Below are positions 49,175 to 63,400 of a DNA stretch of 64,000 nt, piece by piece. The position numbers were made by a program, and so were the translations under genes. This DNA is from Branchiostoma floridae. Lineage: Eukaryota > Chordata > Leptocardii > Amphioxiformes > Branchiostomatidae. Position 1 is the stretch's first letter; every line of letters starts with the position of its first letter. The stretch is from assembly GCF_000003815.2 (NCBI RefSeq), contig NC_049979.1:27832249-27896248 (forward strand), read 5' to 3'. The notes under the pieces were generated by a model. That model saw only the letters and a program-made list of their open reading frames with translations. It was not told the DNA's origin and made no database searches.

Positions 49175-49647
49175 GAGGTGGGTACCGGTGCAGAAAATTC
49201 AGGTACAGGTACGGTTCAGGTACAAAGGACCATGTCCAGGTTCAGACCTGATTAGCTAAAAACTTATGAATGGGTGATACTAAAAACAATGGTCCATTTT
49301 GTTCCAAAAGGATTCTGTTTGATGGAGTATCTAGTGTCCATTGGCATTTTAAAGTTCTATCTTCATGTAAACAACAGTTGACTAACTACCTCTGTTTTAG
49401 ACCAAGTTTGACCGTAGAAGATTGGTAAAAATGACTATAAACTCTCCTCAGAGCTACTTTGCTCTTGTTCTTTTCTTAGTCGTGCAAGCTCCAAACACGT
49501 GAACACCTGCCAGTATTATCTGCTCATTTTCAAATCGGTCCAACATACGGTCCACTGATTTTTTGCAGGTCTGTTTTTTCTGGACCGGTCCAAGGAGAAA
49601 AAACGGTTTTGTACCAGGACACTGTACCTGTACCCACCCCTAGACAC
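49175..49647. mobile_element. GGTGGGTAC-ended word-repeat element (GTACAGGTAC type)
   Basis: TAGAGGTGGGTACCGGTGC at the left, CTGTACCTGTACCCACCCCT at the right. The interior ends repeat CAGGTACAGGTACGGTTCAG and GGACCGGTCCAAGG. It has the same construction as the CAGGG elements but different ends. Confidence 0.65.
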
Positions 49648-49754
49648 AGCTATCTTGTTTGTTGAGATCGCGCATTTTACATGTACGTGTGTCACATTGT
49701 CAGTGTGACTGAAAGGGAAAAATTGGTGAACGAAAAAGTTGACGCAATAATTTG

Positions 49755-50002
49755 TTATACCCCCTTTCCACTAGGACGGCGTTCTTGCCAAGCTCTCTCT
49801 GTGACCTAAAATTTGACAGATCCCTCAATGAATTCTATAGAAAGGAAACAAATCTTTTTACACTTTGTGTGTTTTGTTGTCTTCTCAGTCACACTTTTAC
49901 GTTTTGTATGATATACCCAGTGTGAAAGCAAAGGTTAGACATATCCTATTTAGGTCGCAGTGAGAGCGCAGTGCGATCACTGTCTAGTGGAAAGGGGGCC
50001 CC
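49755..50002. mobile_element. MITE with CCCCCTTTCCACTAG ends
   Basis: ACCCCCTTTCCACTAGGAC at the left and GTCTAGTGGAAAGGGGGCC at the right, inverted, about 240 bp apart. Inner CTCTCTGTGACCTAAA pairs with TAGGTCGCAGTGAGAG. Confidence 0.75.
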
Positions 50003-50902
50003 CGTGAGATACCCTCATGCAGTTACAGATTAGGTTAATTGAAGAGCTCCACAGCCAGTTAGTTTTTAATTGAAATGTGAAAATTTTATTTCTCTGTGCT
50101 TCCTATATATATATATATGTATATCACACAACACTATGCTTCAACTGTGCTACCACTTCTACCAGCAATGAAAGTGTCTACAATAAATTTCAAATCTTTT
50201 TTTTTAAATCTAAGATTATACCAATATTTAAAAGCAATTTCTTGTCATAAATGAAGAAATATATTACACAAAGTACTGTAATTGACAATTCATTACTGAC
50301 GAAAGACAATCTTTACAACTATAGATAATATATAATTTATCGAAGCAGCAAACACAACGTCCAACAAGCACATGCACTTATTGACTACCAAGACATCTAG
50401 AGAAATGTATATTCATGTATAACTTTTCTACCATTATACGGTGATAATAATAAACATGATTTATAAGAATGTCTGATCGTCATGTCAAATTTAAACACTC
50501 TGCTGAATACTACATCTCACCACTATTTTCAAATTGCTGCCAGAGAACTTATGGCAGCCAAAAAATTTCACATGTCCTAAGAAAACAGAATAGCAAAGTT
50601 TCCTACCATTGTCCAATCTACTAATGTAATAGTCAAATCTGAACTGGTGACCACTTCTATGTAATACCCGTGTCACATTATTCATGATCTTCGGGCGCAT
50701 CTATGGAGGATCGGCCATATTTAAGATTGACAGAGGGTTGCGGTTTTTTTTTACCTGAGAACCATACCTGTCACATATAAGCCTTGTACCTTGTACAATT
50801 GTTGTGCAATAAAGTTATTATTATAAGCGAGGCTTGAGCGATCGCCGCAGAATCATCGTCTGATCAATTTTCGCCAAAAGTGACAAGGGTATAAGGACAA
50901 CC

Positions 50903-51060
50903 GACCTTTTAGATTATTTTTTCCCATTGACTCAGTTATAAAAAATCCTGTCTACAATGGCAACCTATGTTTCGTCCATTTTCTTCAATTCCACTATAGA
51001 CACTATACACAGGATTGATTGTTCATGTTTCAGGGTCAATGGGAAAATAATCTAAGGAAC
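50903..51060. mobile_element. Short palindromic MITE
   Basis: CCTTTTAGATTATTTTTTCC, CATTGAC at the left; GTCAATGGGAAAATAATCTA, AGG at the right. AATCCTGTCTA and CACAGGATTG pair inside. Confidence 0.75.
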
Positions 51061-51401
51061 ATCCAAAAAGTGTTGGTCTTCATGTAGAGGTAGTCACCAG
51101 TTTAGATGAGTAACTATCACTTCTTTCAAAGGCCAGGACATATCCTCATACAGATCATGAAATCCCCTAATCAATATTCTCCTCATACCCAAAAACTATC
51201 ACCACTAGAAATAGAACCTACATTGTAATTCATGCCAATGATCTAAAAAAAATTTATCTTACTTATCCTGTTAGCAAAAGACAGTTATGTCTGATCTGGA
51301 TTAATCATAATTTATAATATCCATGTGTAGAAAACCTGGATGCCTAATATTTTATCCAACTAAGTTGATCAATGACAAGCACATCAAGACAACTAAAGAA
51401 C

Positions 51402-51429
51402 ATTTTGTATATAACGTTATATACAAAAT
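51402..51429. repeat. Perfect 28-bp palindrome
   Basis: Two 14-base halves, ATTTTGTATATAAC and GTTATATACAAAAT, with no spacer. Confidence 0.95.
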
Positions 51430-53278
51430 AGCATTAACAAGCAAATCATTTGTCATCAGTGCAATAGTGGTATGACCTGCAAACCACTGTTACCATACAT
51501 ATTACAGTTACTTCAACTACATACAATTATAATACAAGTACCTTACAGCATATTGCCACCAGAGGTTGGGTACTTTCCTATAAGGTTTTAGTGACAGCCC
51601 TAGGTTGCATACATGTATTAAAGAGACAGCTCAGAATGCTGTCAATGGTATTGTGCATTATGCACAATGCTTGCTTGTGTGCAAAGTGTACATCGCACTT
51701 TCCACAAGTAAAACGTGTCGAAGTACAAAATCAAGAATCTCTCTATCACACACTGTTCTCTCTTCATTGGAAAAATCCACTCAGCAAAAGTGTAGTCTGA
51801 TTCATTCACTTCTGACTTTTTGGGAACGTGACAACTGTTGTCCTATGAAGTCCCACATATATCCTCCAACAATACATTCCCGACCATTTACTGTCTACCA
51901 AATGGTTAAATTTTCCCCAGTACGGAGAACACTTCTCAGCACTGTGTGATGACACATGGTAAATAGAGGGGCTTTAATACTAAACCCAATTCAGGAGAGA
52001 AGTTGCTGCAGTTGCAGCTTAGTTGTACAGACTAAATCCTATATATGGTAGACAATTTTTTCTGTAGATGCTTGAATATTACTCCTACCTGTAGTTCATC
52101 AGCTTAACACTACAGATGATTATTTTTTGCATCAATGTCAGTGCTATAGATTGAAACCTTAGACCAGTTTCTCTATAAAAACATTGAAAGTAAAAGATCC
52201 ATTTAGGCATTTTATGTCAAACTATAAGTATGCTGCTGATACACGTATCCAGCTCCCTTCTAAAGTAACAGTTCCTTGCATGTACTGCATATTGTATGTT
52301 TGCATATCAAATCAGCCAAATGGCCACTGTTTTGGTATAGTTCTAAGTATCTGCCACAAACTATGAAAGAATAGTGAAGTAATGCTGTTACTGCTTCTGA
52401 ATGAGTATTGGTTTGAATAAGCTACAAACCTTTGACTAAAAAGTTGCTAAAACATAATGTTTGAAAAAATACAATCAGGCACATACCAGTAAGATATGTA
52501 CCAGCGCATAAATATGCCAATAGAAATTATCCTACCAGTACATCAATTCTTCACGTGCACAAGAGCTACATTTATTTAATGTTCCACAAAGAAATCGTGA
52601 CCATACCTTGTTCACAACACGAGATATCAAAACCAAGTTCCACTGTAATGTCAAGAAGAGCCACCAAGGAGCCCAAAATCTAATCACTTCCAGTTTTTGA
52701 CACAAGCTACCTACACATCTCAAATAAAACCAATCTATCCAGTCGTTTTTAACGAACAGACAGCCTACGATGCCTAAAATATAACCTCCAGTTTCATGGA
52801 GGTAAACATTATTACGTCTACATGGATCCCAACTGTACGAATGACAGTTAAGTAACAATAATTAACTTGTAATCAACCTGAACGACATCCCGCAACGTCC
52901 CAACCCTTGCAAGACGGGAAACAACGGACGCTACACCAGATAGTGAGTGTGTGAGTGAAGGAAAAAGAATTCCCCTTCATCATTAGTGTGATAAAACTAC
53001 AGTAAGCATGTGTGCAGACCAATTGTTTTTTTTACAGAACTACTGGTGATTAAAAACGTTGCTTTCCTCACTCAAATATGAGGGTTTACCTTTCATAAGA
53101 TTTTCTAAAAAATTATGCATAAATGTACTGTTAGCAGACATAAAGGATGCATTTTAGATTCAAGCAACAGTTTGTGTTGTAAACTAGAATGTTTGCTTAT
53201 CCCTGTACCTATCCTATGTATGCTTTCTTCTCCTCCCTGTGTCCTACAAACAACCTTCCTTGTAAGTAAGAAGAGACT

Positions 53279-53400
53279 GTCCATCACAATTAGCAGTTCC
53301 ACCAATGAGAGAAGGACAATTAGTAGTTCGACCAATGAGAGAATGACAATTAGCAGTTTGACCAATGAGAGCGTGGCAGCATGTCCATCAATTATTTGCA
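53279..53400 (+). repeat. CCAAT-containing tandem repeat, copy 2
   Basis: Three units of about 29 bp: ACAATTAGCAGTTTGACCAA, TGAGAG.., followed by GCAGCATGTCCATCAATTAT. Each unit holds a CCAAT pentamer. Homologous to 768-860. Confidence 0.8.
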
Positions 53401-53884
53401 TTTTTTATAGTTTGATGTTGCATTTTTACGTTACGGAGGTGGGGGCTCAAGGATCAGAATATTCTTTAGCCCTCCTTGTTCAGAGGTATGGTACCTAAAA
53501 GTAGCATACCCAATTATATCAAAGTTCCTGTTACGTAAGATATCATGATTTCAAAGTCTTACTATCTTAATATGCTCATTACACCAACTACATCACCATA
53601 GTTCAAAATTGTTATGTTATTTATACATGACATTGTGCATAATATACATGTAATGTTAGCTGCAATTCTAGATTAATTAATTCCAACAAATCGCATTTCT
53701 TTGATGCAGCAAAAAATGTAGATGACTGAAAGCAATCTGGTGCAAAACGTCACACAGCAAGTCATTGTCATCACACGGACAAGAAAATTCTTCATTCAGT
53801 ACAAAACATACGTCTTGCAGAAACTCCGACAGATCAACTGCCCATTCCTCGTATTACAAATGATTGCTTCTTCTTTTTTATTGT

Positions 53885-54272
53885 AAAGCCACACCAATTT
53901 TATTTGTTGCTTCTCGGATTCGCCTGTCCAATTTTTTTTCATTTTCAAAAAAAATTAAGTCCTAAGAAAAAATAATACAGGTTTTGCTAGATCACAAACC
54001 TGTACATATTACCATTCAGAGCCACATATACATAGTTTCAGTCTAAAATCAATGCCTTTTATTCAGAACATTCAATTTAGTAACAACTAAAAGGAAGAGA
54101 TTCATTGTATAAAATGTGCCATGAAACTCCTCATGCTGTTTTTTTTTTGTTATTTAAGCTGTATATCTTCACCCCAGACCTTTTAAAAAAATTCATTTTT
54201 GTTTTGTTTTGACCTGTCGGTCCAATTTAAAAAAAATCCGAGAAGCAACAAATATATTTGGTGTGGCCTCAT
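53885..54272. mobile_element. MITE with GGCCACACCAATTTTATTTG ends
   Basis: GCCACACCAATTTTATTTGT, TGCTTCTCGGATT at the left; AATCCGAGAAGCAACAAATA, TATTTGGTGTGGCC at the right. Best-preserved copy of the family. It lies 3' of the C2-domain gene. Confidence 0.85.
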
Positions 54273-54483
54273 GGAATGTTTCAATGTCATTACCAGTTCG
54301 AAGCACATTAGGTAACACACTAAAACATGCACGACGATATCCTCCAATATCACAAACATTCTTGCAGATTCCAATTTGACAAGCAACACATTATTAGTCT
54401 AAATCAACACAGAGCAGTGTGGTACCTGCAAGATGCATATACATGTATTAGGATTGATCCATTAGAAAGCTGGTTAGTTCAGG

Positions 54484-57400
54484 TTACTTTTTATCCAGCT
54501 TGCTGGTGCTCTTACTTGCACTCTTGGATGCTTTGCTCAGGGCCCGGAATGAGAACTTGGAAAAAAGTTTGGATGTACTTTTTGACTTGGCCTTGGTTTC
54601 CCGTGTTATTTTCGGTTGGAGCTCCACTGACGTCGACTCTTCAGACTGCTGGGCTTCTATGAGATCGCTGTGAGAGCTGTGCGGTCGTTCCTTCTTGCGG
54701 AAGAAGCGTCGTCTGGATGCAGTGGCACCCGCTTGCAACATCAGGGCCTCGTCCGTGGATGGGACTGAAAAATTGAACGCAGAATAAGAGACGGTAAAGC
54801 CATAAACGGGTCAGCACGCAACAGAACTGCAGTAGAAACAGGTCCAGGATTTTTTTAAGGGAAAAAAACAGCTTCAAAGCAAGGTTAAAAGGGACAAACT
54901 TAGGCCATGTTGATTTGATTATGTGGATGACATCCTACAGGAACCCCCAAACGTTTGCCTTCATTATGAAATCTAAGTGGTAAGAAACATTGAATATATA
55001 TATTATCTGAGTAATACTATAATTGCAATTCGACCAACAGATTCTTCATTTTTTTTTGGTACATCTTCTTCTCTGACTTTGGAATTGTCATTGGCATCGT
55101 TTGACATTGGTATACGTTTTCCGATATCATTTGTGCAATATCAGTAATATCGCAGCTGCTTTGCACAACTGTAATATGGTTGAAACTTTTCTTTTCTGAA
55201 ACGCATGTCATCCCTATAATCAAATCAACATGTCATGGCCTAACTAAGCAAGAAGGTGTAGCTTTCCCACAACCTAAGGAGGTAGAAAGAACATGACACA
55301 GCAAGTCAAGACATAGCTTTGAGCATGTTCAACTACATGTACGTGTAGTGTTAGCATGAAAGTTCATCTGTGTTTCGGCCAACCAAAGAATGAAACCGTC
55401 CACTGTAGCTACGGGAAAGTGGACGGTTCCATTCCGTCGTCGACTGAAAATTTGGGGTAAGTCCCAATTTACTTGAAGTATTGGTTAGTTCAAGTTCATA
55501 TTTTTCATAACGTAGCGTTAGGGTTATGCGGCTACCTCGTTGTTTGACGTTAGTCATAAAGCGGGTATCTCACTGAACCGTGCCTGTTGGCGGCAACTTT
55601 GCAAATTTTTCCTTGCAGTCACAATGACGAGCGATGCACGGGTAAAATACATGACCTCTAAAAACAAAATTGCTGCAGCAAGAATGTCACATCCTTAGTT
55701 TCAGCCCAAATCATATCTCTTGGTTAGTTGGTTGTCCATCACAGTCAATGAAGATACAAGATAACTTAACTTGGAAATTGAGTATACTTTTCCACTGAAT
55801 TTAAAACAATATAGTACAATAATTTAAAGATTCAGAAAGAGATTTGCAGTGATTGTCACCATTGGTATCTATTTTTTTTTCAATTTTGAAATAAAAGATT
55901 TGCAATTTCAGGAGACCAGAAGGCACCTGTTGGCGACGTGAAAGTGACAGTTAACGAAATGTCTTTCACAAACAGTCGCCAACAGGGGTAGTCCAGTGAG
56001 ATACCCTTTTCGTTGTCCTTTCACCATCTGCACCTACAGTAATAAATAGTTCCCCTCTAGTCAACTGTTATACCTTCTTTGTTTGGCTTCTTTCTGCCTC
56101 TCAAGAATGACAGGGAGGACCTGGCAGCTGCAACATGCAAAGGTTTTTATATTACTGTTACAAATCATTCACAGACAAACAGGAGTTAAAAGAGTATTAA
56201 CAGAGATACTAATGAGGAGAATACAAATTTGTCTTTTCTTGATTTAATAAAACTATTCAGAATTGTTTGTTTTAGAAAATTGATGGGGCAGCTTGACAAT
56301 TGGGCATAAAAACAATGTTTGAATAATACTACTGAAATATGGACTTAGCAATAACAATGGTTTGTTTAAAGCCAATGCAGCTTTGTAACTTTATATTTGC
56401 AGCCAGAGGCCGTCTATCTCAATCTTTGATATGGCAATAAAATTGAGCTGCTTTACAATATCAAAAATATAATTCAAATCAAATAGAAAAGTAAAAACTC
56501 TTCAACTGAGGAAAAAGTTCCTAAAATCAAGATAATAAAAATCAGTTGCAAGCAAATGTGACTTATCTCTCTCCCATCCCACCCTTGTGCAAAAATATCA
56601 CTTTCAAAAATCATTCCTTTGCCAACAGGGAATGTTCTGAAATTAACACCATTTCGAAATCACCCAAAAAATAATTGACTATCCTTAAGTCACCCTTAAG
56701 CAAGTTAAACAATGGTCTGTATCTGTCAAAACTCCCAGGAATATGGAAAAGTCTCAAAGGCTGTTTTTGCTATAATTGTTGTATGCGTAGCATTGGGTTA
56801 ACATGTAGCATTGGCTGCATACATGACGTTTTATAGTAGCACTCAGATAGATTTCTACCTGTATGCTGGTCACAATACGGTAAGATGATTGCATGCAAAT
56901 ATAATCTTTGAAAAATATGTTAGGTTAGACTAGGTTAGTGAGAAAAATAAGCAATACACATTATTGTGAAGATAGTACTATCCCACAACCCAAAAAAGAA
57001 AGTCATAAAGTTAGTATACTTGTTTCTACCTGTTGCTCTCTTGAATACTCCTACAAAAGACAGAAAATTGATCCATGATCAGATACACGCTATTTCTGTT
57101 AGGTACGTTCATGTAACAAAAAAAATCATTCATAATAAGAACTGTCCAACCTAATCTTGGGGTTAATGGCTGACAAAAATGTCATCAATGACCAATATTC
57201 TGATATCATTTTTATCATCTTTAACAAAAAAATACTGTTGGATTCTAAGCATTGCTTCATTAGGCAATATTTGTAATCAGTGAAATAGTTGGTTTGCTTT
57301 GAAATTCACCACGCGGCACCTTTCCAATACGTCCTGTATAACAATATGGACTAATTAAAGTGGGTGTCTCACTGGCCAGTGCCTGTTGGCGACATCATTG

Positions 57401-60400
57401 CCATAACATGAATTTTTGTCAATTTTCCCTTGCGGCCACACTGACATGCCACACACGTGTAAAATATGCGCTCGGAAGATCACATCCTCAGTTTTGCCTC
57501 CAAAGTAGATACAAGATAATGCAGCGTTACCACTGAATTTAAAAAAAAAATAGATTAATCAAAAAGACATTTGCAGTGGCCATGCACCTATTCATGACAT
57601 TTTGCCAAATGCAACTTTCTTCAAATTTGCCATTTCAGGCCAATAGAAGTATGCTGGCAACATGTTGGAGACTGTCACTTGTCTAACTGGCCCCTCCCCT
57701 TCTAGGAGGCCAGCCGGATGTTGGACTCGCTACTTTAAGCGAGATTTACATGTAATCAGGGTACCAAAAGGCCCAGCCCAATGAGATACCCACTTTATGG
57801 AGTAGTGTAAAGTGCAAGTGGAACAGTGCTTGGCTTATCTTCTGAACCTTGTCCTCCCTCACCTGACAGTAGAGTCTTGCCGCTGTCCTGGGCGGGGGAG
57901 TCGTGCTCGCTGGTGCCCGGCTGGGACTGCTTGTCGCTGCTCTTGTCGCTGATGTCCCCTGAGATATAGCCCTCCGAACCCGGCCCTACCAACGCACCCA
58001 GTCCCGTGGGAGACAAGTCAGTCATGCTAGCTGGTTTCTGTAAACAAGGGGGGTGGGGGTGGTTAACACTCGTTCACCTTTATCAGTGGGTAACCTAATA
58101 GATACAATATGTTGTTTTTAAAAACTGGGTATTTAGGGATTTTAAGTCGACGGACGGTGGTTTCAAACTGCAATTTTTTGAATATATTGCAATTTGAATC
58201 CCTAAATAGTCCGTTTTTAAAAACGGATATAGGTTATCCCGCCAATAAATGTGAACTACATTGTAGCATTAACTTTATTATGACAGACCATACACAAAAT
58301 ATGTTCTGATATCTGATAAGTGTAGAGGATTCAGCAGAATGAAAAAAAATAATTTTAAACAAATTTCAAAGCAAAATCTTTACGATCCAGGATTGTTACC
58401 TGACAATTGATAACAACTAACAAATCTATTTCCATTTACTTCATTTCGGTCCATTTTGTTTCATTCTGTTCCATTGCATACTTTCGGTACAGACAGTTTG
58501 ACCACAAAAAGAAGAGGGTTACAACTGAAGACATTCAATGACGGCAAACAGTTCTCTACCTGGAAGCCTGGACTATGGTGACATCAGGACAAGTTAGTCA
58601 GAAAATTTGCAGGCAGTAAGTGTTAAAGTTTACAGGAACAGGGGTTATCTTTAGGTTGAAGGTTAGGAGCGCTACTGTAATACAATGTAGTTGAGAAATG
58701 TTTCATGAGGAACTGGGTGGGAATAGAAAAATTGAGATGCAAACTACTAATTTATAGATTCAAACAAAATCTACGACACAACAAAACAAAATCTACCACA
58801 CAACAAAACAAAATCTACAAAACAACACAACAAACATAAACACCACTCCAAACAGAACACACATATGATACCTTTGCCGCAATTTCCTTCTGATTGCAAG
58901 ACGTGCAAAAAAAAAAGCAGGAGAGAAGAAATCAAAACAAGAATTATGATCACAAACTTGCAGGGGCTATCTACTGATCATGCATACAAAAAATAAGCAA
59001 ACTTTCCACCAACGTTTTTATCGGAAGCCTCCAACGACATGTCCTCATTTTCCATTTCCTCCTGAAGGTGATGTATGAAAACAGATGATTTGGGAATAGA
59101 AGTTAAAATCTAAACTGAATGAGTTTTAGAAGGGAGTGATGGGGTCTTTGACAGCAAGTGCGCAGGTGTGCCACTCTATGAATTTCTGTGTATGATAAAT
59201 TTTTACTTTTCCTATTAAAGCTAAATCACAAACATCCCATCATCATGTACATGTTTTATATGACTGTTAAGTGTAAGACCAAGTTTTCCCTGCAGTAACG
59301 CAGAGTTTGATAAAAAAAATTGTTGTCTATGACGGCAACTATAGCTGCAGTTAGTGCCTCTAGTCTAGTAGTAGGAAAATTTGAGTGTAAAGCTTAGTCT
59401 TCTTTTTAGCCTGGGTACCATTCTCCGTTGTAACTGTTGGTCCAATTTCTTAGTTTCTGACCGCGGTTAGTAAACAATCTTTTTGCTTGATGACCACAGT
59501 AAACATCAATCCACATAAAAGATGGATTGGCAACAAAAGGCAAGACTTCCATCTCCTCAGCCTTCACAGTATAGTAATTACCTGTAGGGCAAAGGCTCCT
59601 GGTTGTCTGCCACAAGACATGACATCTACATTACATTCTATGTGCAAACATGTCAATACCTCACCAGAGAGATAATTATAATAATGTCTAGAGTAAACTT
59701 TTTCCAACCCATAAACCAAATGTCTCTGTATCAAGAAATACCCCGCATATCAGCGTGACAGGGAAAATCCTGAGAAGAAGTCAAGTGTACACAATGTTGA
59801 AGTATCATCTGACTGTTGGCATTTTTGATAGATGCAATGGAATATCTTTTGAAGTTACCATGCAAAAATTCATAAATGATGCCAGGCCACTCAGACCCCT
59901 GATGTTTGCAATCCATTGTAGAGCGGTGGGACACACACATACTTTTGAAACATCATTTAGATATGGTGGCATCTTTCAGACTTAATGGAAGCAAACCTGC
60001 TAACTGTAACAGTTAAACATGGCCTTAGAGCAGTCAGCTTCCCATTTTTGGTTGGGGTGATAAAAGGGTGACTAAGACAGAGACCTGATTTGTGGGGAAC
60101 TCTTGCCAAAGTATGACGCAAAGGACACTTTCAACTCTATATGCACAATTTTGATTATTTTTCAATGGTTAATAGGATGGGGCAGGCCACAGCAAATGTT
60201 TTTGAACTTGGTGAGAAGGTCATAGAAATTTTTTTTTTGCACAACCTTCTGCTGACTGGCTCTCTTGCTAAATACAGTCCCTTAACAGTAAAACCTGAAC
60301 ATTGGATGGTCACATTGACTGTTCCTGCATCAGTCTTGACCTACCCTAGAGACTCCTGTAATGATAAGTGTGCTGGTTTTTGTGGGGGTCTTGCTGCGTT

Positions 60401-63400
60401 GCTGGGACATCTCCCTCAGCTGCCTGATTGCTGTCTCTGCCACAGAGTCCACTCCATCGATCATCAACAGCTCTACACAAATACAAACATCCCATATATT
60501 TTATATAATATATTAACTAACCTACTCAGAAAAGAAAAGCTATCTCTAATATCTACCTTTCTGAAGCCATTTCATGGAATTGTCCCTAAAATTCCACCAA
60601 ATGCCATAACACTGCTACATGAGAAAAAAAAATTCATGAACATAAAATAAAGAAATATGTACCAATGCTGCATCACTTAGTCCTGAGCTGTATATACACT
60701 TGAGATATTTAGGTGTTCAACTTCAGGACAATGTTGAGAAGGCCTCTACAACATTTTTAATGTGTCTGCATTATGACATCCAGTGGAAATATGAAAGATG
60801 TTAAAGCCTATGCCAAAACATGCAAATGCAGAAAACATAAATTTACAATAACACTGAATCAGATTCAACTTGTCCCGGGCTTGCCTCATTTCTTTTGGTG
60901 TTTCTTTAGATTCACTCCTGAACCAAGTTTGCAATCTTCATCAGCTTGTTGACTTACCCTGTGATGCACTGAGTGTCTGAGATGGGACAGACAACAAACC
61001 AGACTGGTCCTCCACTCCCAGGTCATCCTCATACTTCTTCTGTTGGACAGGAGATTCTGAAGGACAGAAAAAAATTCAAGTCTTTTTTCTCCTTTCTAAT
61101 TCTCTCTCTCTATTCTTAATGATATTACATGTTAATGAAGGGTATGCTAAGTAAAGCAGAAAACCGACATCTCTGAAATAAATATTGAAATACAAAATGG
61201 AGTCTTTCCTTCCTATGAAAGAAAAAGCGATATCGATTTAGTTCAGCTCACTGAAAAGCTATTATTCCACTGAGACAGAGAAGACAGATACTATGTATGT
61301 TTTTACAGGATTGTAATGGAGAAATTTCCCGACCCTCTTTATGACAAGCACATTTAACAGTGGAACACAGCTGGAATCAAACTCATAGCTTCTACTAGTT
61401 CCAGAGGCAGGGCCGTTAACCACTGGACTATGTATGATACTATGCTTCCTATGTGATATTAGTTACATGTAGAAGAAAAATCTTTCTTAATGAATATCAG
61501 GGCTTGAAATACTGTGTGATTGTGCACCCTGGTGCACCCAAAATTGGTTCTGTGCACCAAAATTTTCTGTGGTTGCACTGGTGCACCCAAATACTTTTGT
61601 AGGTTTACGTATGTAACGCTATCAAAATGCCTAATATATACCATATTCTTGACATCAAAATGTTGGAAAGATAATAGAATGTCTGTCATAGTACTACTTG
61701 TTTTAGAATTGGAATTTGGAACTTGGCATCATCGACATTTTCGATGCTCCAAAACTGTATGTCGCACACCTAAATATTTTTTGGTGCACTCAATATTTAG
61801 GTTGGATGAACCAGTGCACCTAATCCCAAAAATAAGTTTCGAGCCCTGAATATGAAAATATGACCCACCATGAACGGACCCAGGTGCAGATCTGTCGTTA
61901 GCCGCTCTTTCTACCGTGGTGGTCTGTGTGGTGATGACCGTACCCCCGGCGGTGACAGTCCGGTACGTCTCCACCTTCTTCTGGGGGGTGGTGGGGTAGT
62001 GGGGCCTGATGGGGGAGGGCTGGGGATGCAGCGAGTTCAGGGCCTGTTGAGCTGCTGACGGCTCCATGAATAAGAACTGCAGCAAAGAACATCATATCCA
62101 AAGGGTTAGCTTGGAGATCATACACATTTCATGCACAATTCCTGTTAAACCGATTATGTCTGTTCAAATAAAAACTCTGTGTTGCTAGAATCCATAGTTT
62201 TTCCATGAACCATGACAGTGGTAAATTCCATCTTCCTGCCACCTTTGATTCACTCCTGACACCATCGTGCTTCCAACTTCCGGAAAGTCAGTGCAGTGAA
62301 TCAGTCATCTGATGAAGGTTGGCGATATCAATGGAAAATTCATGGTGTTTTCTCTTTGACCAAGCACAAATTTTAAAAGTAATTATGCCTGTTGATCTGA
62401 TGCCTTGCCTCGTATATTTACAGAAAACTGTGTATTTTTCATTGTTAAAATACAAAGATTAGCATAATTGTAAGTCACTTGGGTAGGGCATTAAAAGAAC
62501 CCATCACACACTAAAAAAGAGTAGGTGTGCTTCCCATTGTGAGTGGAAGAAATAAATCTAACCAGATATGCAGCTTGTACTGTTCAGTACAAACCTTGTG
62601 TGTTACATCATGAGGCAGTTTACTGGGTAAGCAATACAAACAAAATCCTTTACCTCAGCAGTAACAGAAGCGTTGATACTGTCATCGTTGGATAAAGCTC
62701 TCTGTAGAGGGATGATCTGTCGGGAGCTCAGGTTCTGTGTCAGCATGTCCATGGGGATGACAGCTTCACCGAGTTCATCTGGCAAATTAACAACAGGTTA
62801 AAGAAGTTTCCAGTACCTTCAGAAAAAAAATCTACTGGCCTGAAGCAACATTTCTCTGTCTCAAAATTTAAATGATGTTTTTTTTGTACATTTTTAGTCG
62901 CAGTGACGAAATTCTTTCAAAGTTTTACTTTTCAACTGTGAAGAAAACACTTCAACACATGCTACAATGATTTAATTACAAGATCAAGGCTAGTGAACCA
63001 ATATCTATCCATATGTACCCAATACAAATATCACACTTATGAAAAAAAATGCACTGGCCCGATTGGGCAAGTACATGTACATGCAGGGTTCGAAATACAC
63101 ATACTTAACTTGCAATTTGCATGTAATTTTTAGAGATTTGCACGTAAAAATATTCTGAACTTGCAATCTTGCATGTTGAAAATGCCTGGCCTATAGTAAA
63201 AATACTGAGGCCACGGTGCCTTTGTTTGTCTGACGGGGATCGTCACCAGTCATCAGTAGGTGTTATAGATAATCAAATTTGCTGCAAACTTACATGCTGA
63301 TTATGTGGATATCTTTCCAAAATTTCAAGTTCTGTCTACATTTTCATGCGCCGATTTCTGTCCGTCATAAGTGACAGAATGGGCAAAATTCTTATTTGTC

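Larger units (their letters stand above)
50003..53278. other. Gene-free; possible 3' flank of the C2-domain gene
   Basis: Contains GTTGTGCAATAAAGTTATTA at about 50800-50820 (retroposon-tail-like), a palindromic element at 50903-51060 and a 28-bp perfect palindrome at 51402-51429. Open frames such as 52532-52858 (-) show no domain. Confidence 0.5.

Noticed and set aside
60141-60650. 169-codon plus-strand ORF
   Set aside because: Antisense to the well-supported exon at 60345-60472 of the C2-domain gene; no domain of its own.
61459-61689. 76-codon minus-strand ORF
   Set aside because: Lies within the CAGGG-ended GTGCACCC-type element; the open frame follows from the repeated word.
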